Shown here piece after piece: positions 55,189 through 62,820 of a DNA stretch of 64,000 nucleotides (its first letter is position 1; every line of letters starts with the position of its first letter). The position numbers were made by a program, and so were the translations under genes. Origin of the DNA: Sinobacterium norvegicum (GTDB lineage Bacteria; Pseudomonadota; Gammaproteobacteria; Pseudomonadales; Sinobacteriaceae); assembly GCF_923077115.1 (NCBI RefSeq), contig NZ_CAKLPX010000001.1, positions 62,001 to 126,000 of the forward strand, written 5' to 3'. The notes beneath the pieces were generated by a model that made no database searches, had not been told where the DNA came from, and was given only the letters and a program-made list of their open reading frames with translations.

Positions 55189-56013
55189 CGCGATGCGGTC
55201 GAGTAACTGTGGCCACTGTACATCCCAGCAACAGCCGTGGCCGTTGTCGGTTTCAACCATTCGATTATTGATCGGTTGTGCCGCCTGGTAGCTCTGCAGT
55301 GTGGCCAGTGGCATGATGTTATCCTCGCTGCCGTAGAAGTGCCATTGCGGGGCGGTAATAGCGGTGACTGAATCGATAGGGTTGAGAGAAGTGGTAAGCG
55401 GTGAGATGTTTTTGATCTCGGTCCACTGACGATGGTTGAGGTTGCCAGCGACGGTAATTAACAGGCTGACATCATCGCGCCGTGCCGCTAACAAACTGGC
55501 AATGGCGCCGCCACCGGAATAGCCGACCAACACAATATGCTGGGCCGAATAATCACCTTTTAGCTGCTCGATGCCATCATCCATCGCCGCCACGACGGTT
55601 TCATTGAAGCGCCCCTGCAACCAATATTGCTTATCGCAGCCGGTGGATAGGGCGGCGCTGTATTGGCAGGGCCGGCCCAGATAAACCCGTTGATGCTGTT
55701 GATCTGCCATGGCCAGTTTAAGCCCCATGGCGGTGCTCGGCGTTGGGTCATCCGATGGCCTGCTGCGGCTGAGCCAGGCCAGGCCATCTCCCTCGATATA
55801 CACCCACAGCGTATCACTGGTGATTTGCTGCTGTGGTGCCAGTGTGGTGAGGGCAAACATGCCGCTATCGATCGTCTTCGCCCGCCAACCCCGTTGCTCG
55901 GCCGCATCGATGATGTTTTTGCCTCTGTCGGCGCCGCTGGGTAGTGGCTGGCAGCCTCCGAGGGAGATTAAAACAAACAAGAGTGCGGCGCTGTAGTAAC
56001 GCGATCTATTCAT
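55168..56013 (-). CDS. Alpha/beta-hydrolase lipoprotein
   Basis: A 281-residue lipoprotein with lipobox LGGC (Cys21). An alpha/beta-hydrolase core is indicated by VYIEGDGLAWLSRSRPS, the nucleophile motif VGYSGGGAIASLLAARR (Ser present), an acid in FYGSEDNIMP and a His in NGHGCCWD. The RPCQYSAAL segment adds Cys that may form disulfides. Similar small secreted hydrolases are common in gammaproteobacteria; the substrate is unknown. It starts two bases after the SET-domain gene on the same strand. Its stop lies in the shared terminator. Confidence 0.82.
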   Translation of the reverse strand: MNRSRYYSAALLFVLISLGGCQPLPSGADRGKNIIDAAEQRGWRAKTIDSGMFALTTLAPQQQITSDTLWVYIEGDGLAWLSRSRPSDDPTPSTAMGLKLAMADQQHQRVYLGRPCQYSAALSTGCDKQYWLQGRFNETVVAAMDDGIEQLKGDYSAQHIVLVGYSGGGAIASLLAARRDDVSLLITVAGNLNHRQWTEIKNISPLTTSLNPIDSVTAITAPQWHFYGSEDNIMPLATLQSYQAAQPINNRMVETDNGHGCCWDVQWPQLLDRIAKKNPVK

Positions 56014-56015
56014 GG

Positions 56016-56456
56016 TTATTGGCTAATAATCGCTGTAATACCCAGTCGCTGAAACCAGTTGTCGTTGTCGGAAACAGGCTCGCCACCGGCGTTATTGTAA
56101 TTGACGGTCAGTTCCTCATCCTTGGCGATATCACGGGCGGCAACATAGACCATTGCCTGCTGTTCGGTATCGGCGTGGTAGCGAATATTGGCCGGGTTAT
56201 TGTGGTTATATAGGCTGCCATAGCCGTAGACTAAGGCAGAACCCGGCTCTTTACCGTCGGTCAGTGCCTGCCAGTGGTAGACCACATGTTGCAAACGCGG
56301 CGGTAATTTTTTAAACGGTTTCTCAATCACCAATACCGGGGCACATTCGATCAGCTCACCCTGTTGGAAGTTTTTGGCGGCAAAAACGCCGCGGCCTTTG
56401 CCATCATCGGTTTCTTTGATATAGGCTGAAGGCGGCGAGATTACGGTGTCAGTCAT
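56016..56456 (-). CDS. SET-domain protein
   Basis: A compact 146-residue SET-fold protein: KGRGVFAAKNFQQGELIE at the start, YGYGSLYNHNNPANIRY (the NHxxxPN motif) and ARDIAKDEELTVNYN at the end. Bacterial stand-alone SET proteins are putative protein-lysine methyltransferases; targets are generally unknown. ATG 56456 (MTDTVISPPS) is preferred over an open frame up to 56552 that runs into the haemolysin III gene. It lies between that gene and the lipoprotein on the minus strand. Confidence 0.88.
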   Translation of the reverse strand: MTDTVISPPSAYIKETDDGKGRGVFAAKNFQQGELIECAPVLVIEKPFKKLPPRLQHVVYHWQALTDGKEPGSALVYGYGSLYNHNNPANIRYHADTEQQAMVYVAARDIAKDEELTVNYNNAGGEPVSDNDNWFQRLGITAIISQ

Positions 56457-56523
56457 TGAAAAGTCCGCTTGAAATTGAGCGTTTACCTTAGCAGAGAACA
56501 CCGGTTTATCGAAGCGGTGCAAG

Positions 56524-57174
56524 TCAAACCAGTACGTAGCAGTAAATAGCAATAAAGTGACAGCCGCTGGCGATTACCGTGGCGATATGAAAGATAGCGT
56601 GGTTGTACGGAATTTTTTTAATGCTGTAGAGGACGGCGCCGAGGGTGTAAATAATGCCGCCGGTTAACAGCCAAAACATGCCATCAGCGGCAAACGATTC
56701 GATTAATGGGGTATAGGCAAAAATAATTAACCAGCCCATGAACACATACATCGCCGTTGATAAAATCTTAAAACGGCCGGTGTAAAATAATTTTAAGGTA
56801 ATCCCTACCGCCGCCATCGACCAGCTGACGGCAAACAGTGTCCAGCCAACGGGCCCAGCCAGTGTCACCAGGGTGAATGGCGTATAGGTGCCGGCAATCA
56901 GCAGGTAAATAGCTGCGTGATCAAACACCTTTAGCCGCAGCCTGCGATTAGGCTTGACCGCACTGTGATAGCAGCTTGAGGCGATGTACAGGCAGGTCAT
57001 ACAGCTGCCGTAAATAGCAGCGCTGATCAGCGGCAGCCAGCCCTCTAACGGAGCGGCACGAATGATTAAGGCGATCAAGGCGATGGCCGAAAGGACTGCA
57101 GCAATCTTATGGCTGAGTATATTGAGTCGTTCTTCCCGCGCTGAATAGGCGGCTAATTCTGTCGTTATGTTCAT
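56524..57174 (-). CDS. Haemolysin III family membrane protein (TrhA/YqfA)
   Basis: A 216-residue protein with seven hydrophobic helices of the PAQR/HlyIII family. Motifs are EERLNILSHKIAAVLS at the start, SSCYHSAVKPNRRLRLKVFDH (metal-binding His/Asp region, split here), YLLIAGTYTPFTLV and the C-terminal IPYNHAIFHIATVIAS. E. coli YqfA-type members have roles in membrane energetics or lipid homeostasis; haemolytic activity is not implied. ATG 57174 gives the family N-terminus. It is divergent from the MOSC gene. Confidence 0.9.
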   Translation of the reverse strand: MNITTELAAYSAREERLNILSHKIAAVLSAIALIALIIRAAPLEGWLPLISAAIYGSCMTCLYIASSCYHSAVKPNRRLRLKVFDHAAIYLLIAGTYTPFTLVTLAGPVGWTLFAVSWSMAAVGITLKLFYTGRFKILSTAMYVFMGWLIIFAYTPLIESFAADGMFWLLTGGIIYTLGAVLYSIKKIPYNHAIFHIATVIASGCHFIAIYCYVLV

Positions 57175-57284
57175 GGCGTTAACATAGCAGCTTGCCGCGG
57201 GCGCGACCACTACAATTGCAGTGTCTTGATACGGCTAGCAATATGTTACCTTATAGAAAACATCGGCAAGGGAGTGATAGCGAC

Positions 57285-57800
57285 ATGATGAGCAGCCAAC
57301 AACGATTATTCAGCCGTTATGCCAAAGATATTAAGCCCGGTAAGCTCGAGTGGATCGGGTTGCGGCCGGCCCATTATCAGCCCATGCAGGTGCAGCAACA
57401 GGCACAGGCTTTACAGGGTTTAGGTTTGGAGGGTGATCATCGAAGCGGAAAAACGCCAGGTTCTGGCCGCCAAATCACGTTGATCTCACAGGAATACATC
57501 CGTCAAATAGCCCACTTCACCGGCCGCCAAACCGTCGCCCCAGAGCTACTGCGCCGCAACTTGGTGATCAGCGGCATCAACCTCACCGCGCTGCGTTATC
57601 AGCGTTTTCAAATAGGCACGGCGGTATTTGAAGCCACGGCACTGTGTCATCCCTGTTCACGAATGGATAAGGCATTAGGGCAGGGCGGCTTAGTCGCGAT
57701 GTTAGGGCACGGCGGCCTCTGCGCCAAAATCATCACCAGCGGCACGATAACCGTCGGCGATGTAGTGACAGTGATGACGCCGCAGGGGGAATTGTTTTAG
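57285..57800 (+). CDS. MOSC-domain protein
   Basis: A 171-residue single-domain MOSC protein. LEWIGLRPAHYQPM leads into GLEGDHRSGK and RQITLISQEYIRQI, then LRRNLVISGINL and the conserved Cys in ATALCHPCSRMDKALG. MOSC proteins bind molybdenum cofactor or transfer sulfur. ATG 57285 follows AAGGGAGTG; longer frames begin at 57192 or 57243. Confidence 0.88.
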   Translation: MMSSQQRLFSRYAKDIKPGKLEWIGLRPAHYQPMQVQQQAQALQGLGLEGDHRSGKTPGSGRQITLISQEYIRQIAHFTGRQTVAPELLRRNLVISGINLTALRYQRFQIGTAVFEATALCHPCSRMDKALGQGGLVAMLGHGGLCAKIITSGTITVGDVVTVMTPQGELF

Positions 57801-57970
57801 CGCTTGGCTGATGCGCCTATATCTGTCTGGCGGCATAAAATAGCTAATAAAATGAATAACATAATGCCCTTGTTTTGGGGTGGTCTAGGCATTGATTGGG
57901 CTCTGCCGGTGGGGTAGTATCGCAATAATATCTGCAATCACTGCCCATTTTATTGCTCAAGGATGACGCT

Positions 57971-59191
57971 ATGAATCAATCTGCCCTACAGTCACATCGT
58001 GTAAATAATAATTTATTAATCTCGCCTAACGAGAAGCCAAAATTCCTAGAGCTACAAAAGCTATCCGAACAAGGGAACTACTGGGCAACCAATATTGTTA
58101 GAGAGATACGGCAGCTTGCCGCAGGAAAAACCAATCATGATAGCGTTTATCTCGACGTGAATGACCATAACAATGCACGCGATTTTGTTTTAAAGCTGCC
58201 CGGTTGTGAGGTAATTGCAACTCAAGAACTAGCGGGCAATTACATCGTGACTTCGATGAACGTAGATTTTTCGTATGTGAGCAGTCAAACCGAAAACACT
58301 AAGCCTGCAGTACATTGGGCGCAGAAACGTAAAGATTCTTGGATGGCATCGCCTAAGAAAGATGGTAGTTTGAAACGACAGTCGAAGGATGAGGAGAACT
58401 GGATATTGGCGGGAGTTTCGGATCAATATAGTGATGCAGAGTTTTCAGCCAAGGTCACTGCCGAGCATATAAAGGCCAGTCCCTTTAGTGATAACGGGAA
58501 AATTGATACCTATGGATATAACTTATTTTATAGCCCTGGCAGTGGCAGCTTTGCAGGGTTGAAGAATTTAAAAACTCAGCTCGATGCTGAAAATTCTGCG
58601 GAGATACGCGAGTCAGCCCAATTATTGGCGGGTGTGATGGAAAAAGCCCATAAGGATTATAAACGCAATCAAAGTAAAACAAGCCATAAGGTCGCTTGGG
58701 TGACGCAGCGAGGTGGTTCGGCGGTGATGACCCAAGCGCTCAGAATATTATCTGATAAATCGGTAAATCTCGAGGGCAGTCAAAAAGTATTCCTGAGTCA
58801 CCCAACAAGTAGAACCGATAGATTATACAAACTGAGCCGGGATGTCGGCATGGCCAAGGACACGACGAATCTATCCAGTCATAATGCATTAAATGGAAGC
58901 CAACTATTAGCCAGCCTCAGTAATATAAAAACAACCGGGATGCGTGCAAGAACAGAGCGAGAAACAGGTGGCTATCAATGGCAGCATGAGGGGCGTGATC
59001 ATTTGTCGAGTTTTAATGGAGGCAAGGCAGTCGGCAAAGCTGTAGGTGGTGTTTTCACTGCCGTTGCCGCATCGGGTGGAATGGCTGCAGTAGCCGGTGC
59101 TATAGCAGGTATAGCATGCTCAAATATCCCCGGTGTGCAAGAGTTTCCAAATATGAAAAGCGCTTTCGACCACTACGTCGCTAAGGTATAA
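57971..59191 (+). CDS. Unrecognised 406-residue protein, first of a linked pair
   Basis: No family is recognised. The protein is hydrophilic up to about residue 355 and has no signal peptide. A central VAWVTQRGGSAVMTQALRIL resembles a substrate- or nucleotide-binding turn only loosely. The C-terminal part has a Gly/Ala-rich hydrophobic stretch (VGGVFTAVAASGGMAAVAGA, then IAGIACSN) that could insert into a membrane. ATG 57971 follows AAGGATG. The next gene starts two bases after the stop, so the two are an operon. A membrane-active C-terminus plus an adjacent partner gene would fit a toxin- or effector-type pair, but this is conjecture. Confidence 0.7.
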   Translation: MNQSALQSHRVNNNLLISPNEKPKFLELQKLSEQGNYWATNIVREIRQLAAGKTNHDSVYLDVNDHNNARDFVLKLPGCEVIATQELAGNYIVTSMNVDFSYVSSQTENTKPAVHWAQKRKDSWMASPKKDGSLKRQSKDEENWILAGVSDQYSDAEFSAKVTAEHIKASPFSDNGKIDTYGYNLFYSPGSGSFAGLKNLKTQLDAENSAEIRESAQLLAGVMEKAHKDYKRNQSKTSHKVAWVTQRGGSAVMTQALRILSDKSVNLEGSQKVFLSHPTSRTDRLYKLSRDVGMAKDTTNLSSHNALNGSQLLASLSNIKTTGMRARTERETGGYQWQHEGRDHLSSFNGGKAVGKAVGGVFTAVAASGGMAAVAGAIAGIACSNIPGVQEFPNMKSAFDHYVAKV

Positions 59192-59193
59192 CT

Positions 59194-60072
59194 ATGTTAA
59201 ACCCATTCCGCTGGAAATTTAGGTCACTGGAAGAGCCCTGCACTCCAACCGGGCCCAATGTAAATAATGCAAAGCCATTTTTTATGGACTTAAGTGGTAA
59301 TCGATTCTCTATTAGCTTACCCGCCCCAACCAGCGCCAAGTACGTGGATCAATTACGGCCGCATACGAAGTATAATATTAATCAGCAGTCGGATTACCAC
59401 TCTGAGTACAGTCGGCCTGATGATCCGAGGCTGCCTATTTTGGCTTTTTCATGGGGATATTATGGCCCACTGTTTACAGGCTTGGTTGCAGAGCTGAACT
59501 GTGTTGCTGCCATTATATCAGTTAAGCCGAGATGTGAAGGTTTCACTTTGTTTCGATCTGCTCATTTAGAGTCTTATATCGAATCTGATCTTCGGCATGT
59601 ATTTTCGAATGAAGATGAGATCAATTTTGGTCGTGCACGAACAATAGCACCGGTTAATTGGGCTGTTGTTACGGCAAATGAGACGATCGGAGTGCAGTAT
59701 GAGGAGCACTCTGTCCCAGGCGATGCGGGAGTACGCCGTTCTCGAATTGTTACACTGCCAATATCAGAGGAAAGGTACTTGGAGTTAACTTTTCATTATC
59801 ACCCTCAGGCCTACTTAAAAGATCTCAACGAATCCAACGCGCTGATCAACCCAGCCCCCATGGACGCCCTGGTCGATTCAATCATTGATAGCATCGATAT
59901 TGAGCTCTCCGAGCAATCCAAGCAAGAGCGTCAGCAGGTACTGGATCAATACCCCGATGAGAAGCTGAGTGAATACCGAGCCCCTTTTAAGTTCACCACC
60001 GAAGCGCAAGACAAAGAGTGGGCGGACCATCAAAAAGAGCAGGTGCGATTAGCCAAGATCTTCGCTAATTAA
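59194..60072 (+). CDS. Unrecognised 292-residue protein, second of a linked pair
   Basis: No signal peptide and no known motif. It is a mixed alpha/beta protein with an even hydrophobicity profile, a middle region LAFSWGYYGPLFTGLVAELN and a charged, helical C-terminus (ELSEQSKQERQQVLDQYPDE, then EAQDKEWADHQKEQVRLAKI). It is two bases downstream of the 406-residue gene and followed by a terminator, so the pair forms a closed transcription unit. The N-terminal part (PFFMDLSGNRFSISLPAP) might suggest a beta-sandwich or immunity-like protein, but no homologue is recognised. Confidence 0.7.
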   Translation: MLNPFRWKFRSLEEPCTPTGPNVNNAKPFFMDLSGNRFSISLPAPTSAKYVDQLRPHTKYNINQQSDYHSEYSRPDDPRLPILAFSWGYYGPLFTGLVAELNCVAAIISVKPRCEGFTLFRSAHLESYIESDLRHVFSNEDEINFGRARTIAPVNWAVVTANETIGVQYEEHSVPGDAGVRRSRIVTLPISEERYLELTFHYHPQAYLKDLNESNALINPAPMDALVDSIIDSIDIELSEQSKQERQQVLDQYPDEKLSEYRAPFKFTTEAQDKEWADHQKEQVRLAKIFAN

Positions 60073-60087
60073 GTTAGCCCAATTAAT

Positions 60088-60113
60088 AAAGGCGGCCACA
60101 GGTCGCCTTTTTT
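60088..60113 (+). terminator. Rho-independent terminator of the two-gene unit
   Basis: AAAGGCGGCC and GGTCGCCTTT form a ten-base stem (one G-T pair) around ACA, followed by T residues. It starts 15 bases after the second gene. Confidence 0.9.
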
Positions 60114-60313
60114 GTGCCCGTTCGTTTTAAATACCGTTGCCCACTCCCTCATGTGAGTGGTGATAACGCGAGCCAAAAGCGGGTAAAATATGCTGATTGG
60201 CACCAAATGGCTAATGTTGCCGCCAATGTCACTCTATAGTCTTTGCCATCAGTAAAGACTGCGTTTAGCCGTTGTACGAGCAAGCGCATACAGCCCGATT
60301 GGCGGAGGATGAT

Positions 60314-60346
60314 ATGAGCGACAGCAAGGCGGTGATGAAGCGATGA
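60314..60346 (+). CDS. Possible ten-codon leader ORF coupled to the coiled-coil gene
   Basis: A strong GGAGG lies just upstream of ATG 60314; the frame encodes MSDSKAVMKR and stops at TGA 60344-60346. The stop overlaps the ATG at 60343 of the next gene (ATGA), so ribosomes could reinitiate. It may be a real leader peptide or chance. Confidence 0.3.
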   Translation: MSDSKAVMKR

Positions 60347-60960
60347 AGGCAGAACCGTTGGCGGTGGGATTGATAGATTCGTTGTTAATCGAACCCTTGG
60401 CAAGCTACCCGTTATTGCTCTTGGTAATGGCGGCGGTGGTGGTCACGTTGTTAGTGTGGTGGTTTGATGGCAGCCAGGAGCGCAGTGAGCAAAAACAACT
60501 GTTAAAGCAGATACAACAACAGCAACAGCAATTGAATCAACTGAATCAGCAGGCCAGTGAACAGCAGCAAGAGCTGGATCAGCTAATCGCCATAATGCAG
60601 CGCCGCTTCTCTCGGCTGAATCACCGAGATTATCAGTTGATCAGCGGTAACCGCTTGGAGGCCGTAACCGAACCTGGGCTGGAGCATTATCCCGTGCTTA
60701 ACGCACTGACAGCGGATGTGGGCGCTGGCGCAACAGTGGTTGAAGGGGATGGCGAGGGTGAGCGTGCTGACATTAATCATGGCCGGTTAGCGGATCAGGC
60801 GGCGGAGCTAGAGCACCTAAAAACACTCTACCGTGTTGAGCTACCCAAGGCCAAGCAACGGCTGCGCCAAAGCCGTGGTGACATCACCGCACTGCAATGC
60901 ACCATCGCCGCCTTGGAGGCAAGGCATGCAGGTATCGATGGCAGGGCGGCTAAGCGCTAA
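60343..60960 (+). CDS. Membrane-anchored coiled-coil protein
   Basis: A 205-residue protein with one membrane helix (YPLLLLVMAAVVVTLLVWWF, about residues 22-41), then a Gln-rich coiled coil (KQLLKQIQQQQQQLNQLNQQ and on to about 85). A Gly/Glu linker and a second helical region (about 145-200) rich in Lys, Arg and Gln follow. The layout resembles RmuC- or YhcB-like anchored coiled coils in outline only; no family motif is seen. It is preceded by the possible leader ORF, with its own ATG overlapping that stop. Confidence 0.65.
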   Translation: MKAEPLAVGLIDSLLIEPLASYPLLLLVMAAVVVTLLVWWFDGSQERSEQKQLLKQIQQQQQQLNQLNQQASEQQQELDQLIAIMQRRFSRLNHRDYQLISGNRLEAVTEPGLEHYPVLNALTADVGAGATVVEGDGEGERADINHGRLADQAAELEHLKTLYRVELPKAKQRLRQSRGDITALQCTIAALEARHAGIDGRAAKR

Positions 60961-61112
60961 CGAAATAACTAAGTGTTACGCTGTCGGTTATCTCGTCAGT
61001 GATGTTGAGTCACCACGCAAGGTTATGAAAAGGCAGGTAAATTGGTAGTCAGCCATGGCTGAATAGGTCAGAATTTGATAAGGTGTTGAGTGACTTAAAA
61101 AAGGATGCAGAG

Positions 61113-61685
61113 TTGAGTACGGATTACTACCAGCAAAACGCCGCCACGCTGAACCAGCAATACCACGGGATGGCTGCGGAGCAGGTACACGCTAATTGGC
61201 TGCATAAGCTACCGGCAAAGCCGGGCAGGGCGCTGGATATCGGCGCCGGCAACGGCCGCGATGCCGCCTGGCTGGCCAAACAAGGCTGGCAGGTAACCGC
61301 CATAGAGCCCAGCAGCGCCTTGGCTGAATACGGTCGTCAGCATTGTCAGGGGCTCGGTGTCGACTGGCGCAGCGATCACTTGCCGGCGCTGACCAGCCTC
61401 GATCAAACCACGCAACCCTATGATCTCATCCTCGCCTCCGCCGTGTGGATGCATCTTACCCCTAACGAACAAACTCAGGCCTTACAGCGATTACAACAGC
61501 TGCTGACGCCGCAGGGCATGATCGTTATCAGCTGGCGTAACCAGGCCGATGACACCGCCCGCCAGTTTTACCCTGTCGATGTTGCGCAGTTTGGCGATGC
61601 TGAGCTGTTGGCATCAAACGATCAGGGTGGACGCAACGGGGTGGAGTGGCGGTGTGTGGTGGTGACAAATAAGGGTAACCCATGA
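61113..61685 (+). CDS. Class I SAM-dependent methyltransferase
   Basis: A protein of about 190 residues with motif I ALDIGAGNGRDAAWLAKQGW, motif II around VTAIEPS and motif IV region DLILASAVWMHLTPNEQ. It belongs to the TehB/UbiE-like small-molecule methyltransferase group rather than DNA methyltransferases, since no NPPY-type motif is present. The start is chosen at TTG 61113 because AAGGA lies seven bases before it; a GTG at 61083 extends it by ten residues. It overlaps the HNH gene by four bases, which links a small-molecule type methyltransferase to a nuclease and hsdM. Confidence 0.82.
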   Translation: MSTDYYQQNAATLNQQYHGMAAEQVHANWLHKLPAKPGRALDIGAGNGRDAAWLAKQGWQVTAIEPSSALAEYGRQHCQGLGVDWRSDHLPALTSLDQTTQPYDLILASAVWMHLTPNEQTQALQRLQQLLTPQGMIVISWRNQADDTARQFYPVDVAQFGDAELLASNDQGGRNGVEWRCVVVTNKGNP

Positions 61686-62818
61686 CGGCCATTTATCAGC
61701 AACTATCCAGCTTAAAAGTCGATCGTTCCAGTGGTCACCCCAAGCCTCATAAGGTGTGTTTATTGCTGGCGGTTATTGAATTGATCGAGTGCGGCAGTAT
61801 TGCCGCTAACCGAATTGTTTTAAATACAGAGTTAGAAGAAGCATTCTCGCGCCACTTTTCCAAGCTCAAAAAGGGCAATGATAAAGACGATATCAGCAAG
61901 CCATTTTACCACCTGCAGACCGAAGGTTTTTGGCATTTCCATTATCTGCCTGGCGGCGAACACTGTTTGCAGCAAGCCAAGGCGCCTAGTAAAGCCAAGC
62001 TAAAGCAGGCGATAGCCTACGTAAGCTTGGAGCAATCCTTATTCGATGCACTGGTGTCACAGGACGCCCGGGCGCGCTGCAAAGAAGCTTTGTTTGCCAA
62101 TTTAGAAGATTTATCCGAACAGTATTATCGTTGGATGATAGCCACAGGGCGCAGCGAGAAAACAGCGAATAATTATCTTGGGGCGATTCGCGGCAGTATC
62201 AGCAAATGGGTCAGTGCAGAGGGCATTACCGAGCAAAACTTGATAGCCATCACCGGTTACTCAAGCTTCACCGGTATCGCAGAGAAAATCGCCGAATATA
62301 AGGTATTCCAGTGCTCTGATAAGCGCGGCAAAGGTATGTATTCGGCGGCGCTGAATAGCTACCGTGACTTCCTTCTCGATACCGGCCAAGCTCATATCAA
62401 AGAAGACATCGCTGAGATAATCGGCAACGATAAGCTCACGACGACTGAGAAAACCCAGTGGGTAAGCACAAGAATTGGCCAGGGTAAATATCGAGAAAAG
62501 CTGATCAACCACTGGGGCGGCTGTGCCGTCACTGGTTATAAATCCACCAGCTTATTAATAGCCTCCCACATCAAACCCTGGCGTGCAGCAGATGATCAAG
62601 AGCGTCTCAGTGAGTACAACGGTTTACTGTTATTACCTAATCTAGATAAAGCCTTCGATTTGGGCTATATCAGCTTCAACGACAAGGGTAGAATAAGCCT
62701 ATCCGAGCAATTAGAGACGCCAGCCATCTTAGGCGTTGATCAAGATATGTGCATTACCCTGGTAAAACAGCACCAGGATTTTCTGGCCTATCACCGCGAA
62801 CATATATTTAGGCAGTAA
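61682..62818 (+). CDS. Multi-domain HNH endonuclease of the restriction type
   Basis: A 378-residue protein with three parts. Residues about 1-100 (GHPKPHKVCLLLAVIELIEC ... PFYHLQTEGFWHF) have the pattern of the N-terminal domain found in many restriction HNH enzymes, resembling the sulfur-binding domain of ScoMcrA. Residues about 135-235 (YYRWMIATGRSEKTANNYLG ...) look like the SAM-like core-binding domain of tyrosine recombinases. The C-terminus is an HNH_2-type nuclease: GCAVTGYKSTSLLIASHIKPW with catalytic His296, then NGLLLLPNLDKAFDLGYI. It probably cuts DNA at modified or specific sites. It overlaps the methyltransferase by four bases and precedes hsdM by two. Confidence 0.85.
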   Translation: MTAIYQQLSSLKVDRSSGHPKPHKVCLLLAVIELIECGSIAANRIVLNTELEEAFSRHFSKLKKGNDKDDISKPFYHLQTEGFWHFHYLPGGEHCLQQAKAPSKAKLKQAIAYVSLEQSLFDALVSQDARARCKEALFANLEDLSEQYYRWMIATGRSEKTANNYLGAIRGSISKWVSAEGITEQNLIAITGYSSFTGIAEKIAEYKVFQCSDKRGKGMYSAALNSYRDFLLDTGQAHIKEDIAEIIGNDKLTTTEKTQWVSTRIGQGKYREKLINHWGGCAVTGYKSTSLLIASHIKPWRAADDQERLSEYNGLLLLPNLDKAFDLGYISFNDKGRISLSEQLETPAILGVDQDMCITLVKQHQDFLAYHREHIFRQ

Positions 62819-62820
62819 CT

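Noticed and set aside
56457-56552. N-terminal extension of the SET-domain gene into the haemolysin III gene
   Set aside because: The extension is unlike the SET family start, and the ATG at 56456 gives a normal compact domain.
60149-60403. An 84-codon minus-strand frame upstream of the coiled-coil gene
   Set aside because: It overlaps the start of a better-supported gene, lacks a ribosome site and has no protein-like features.
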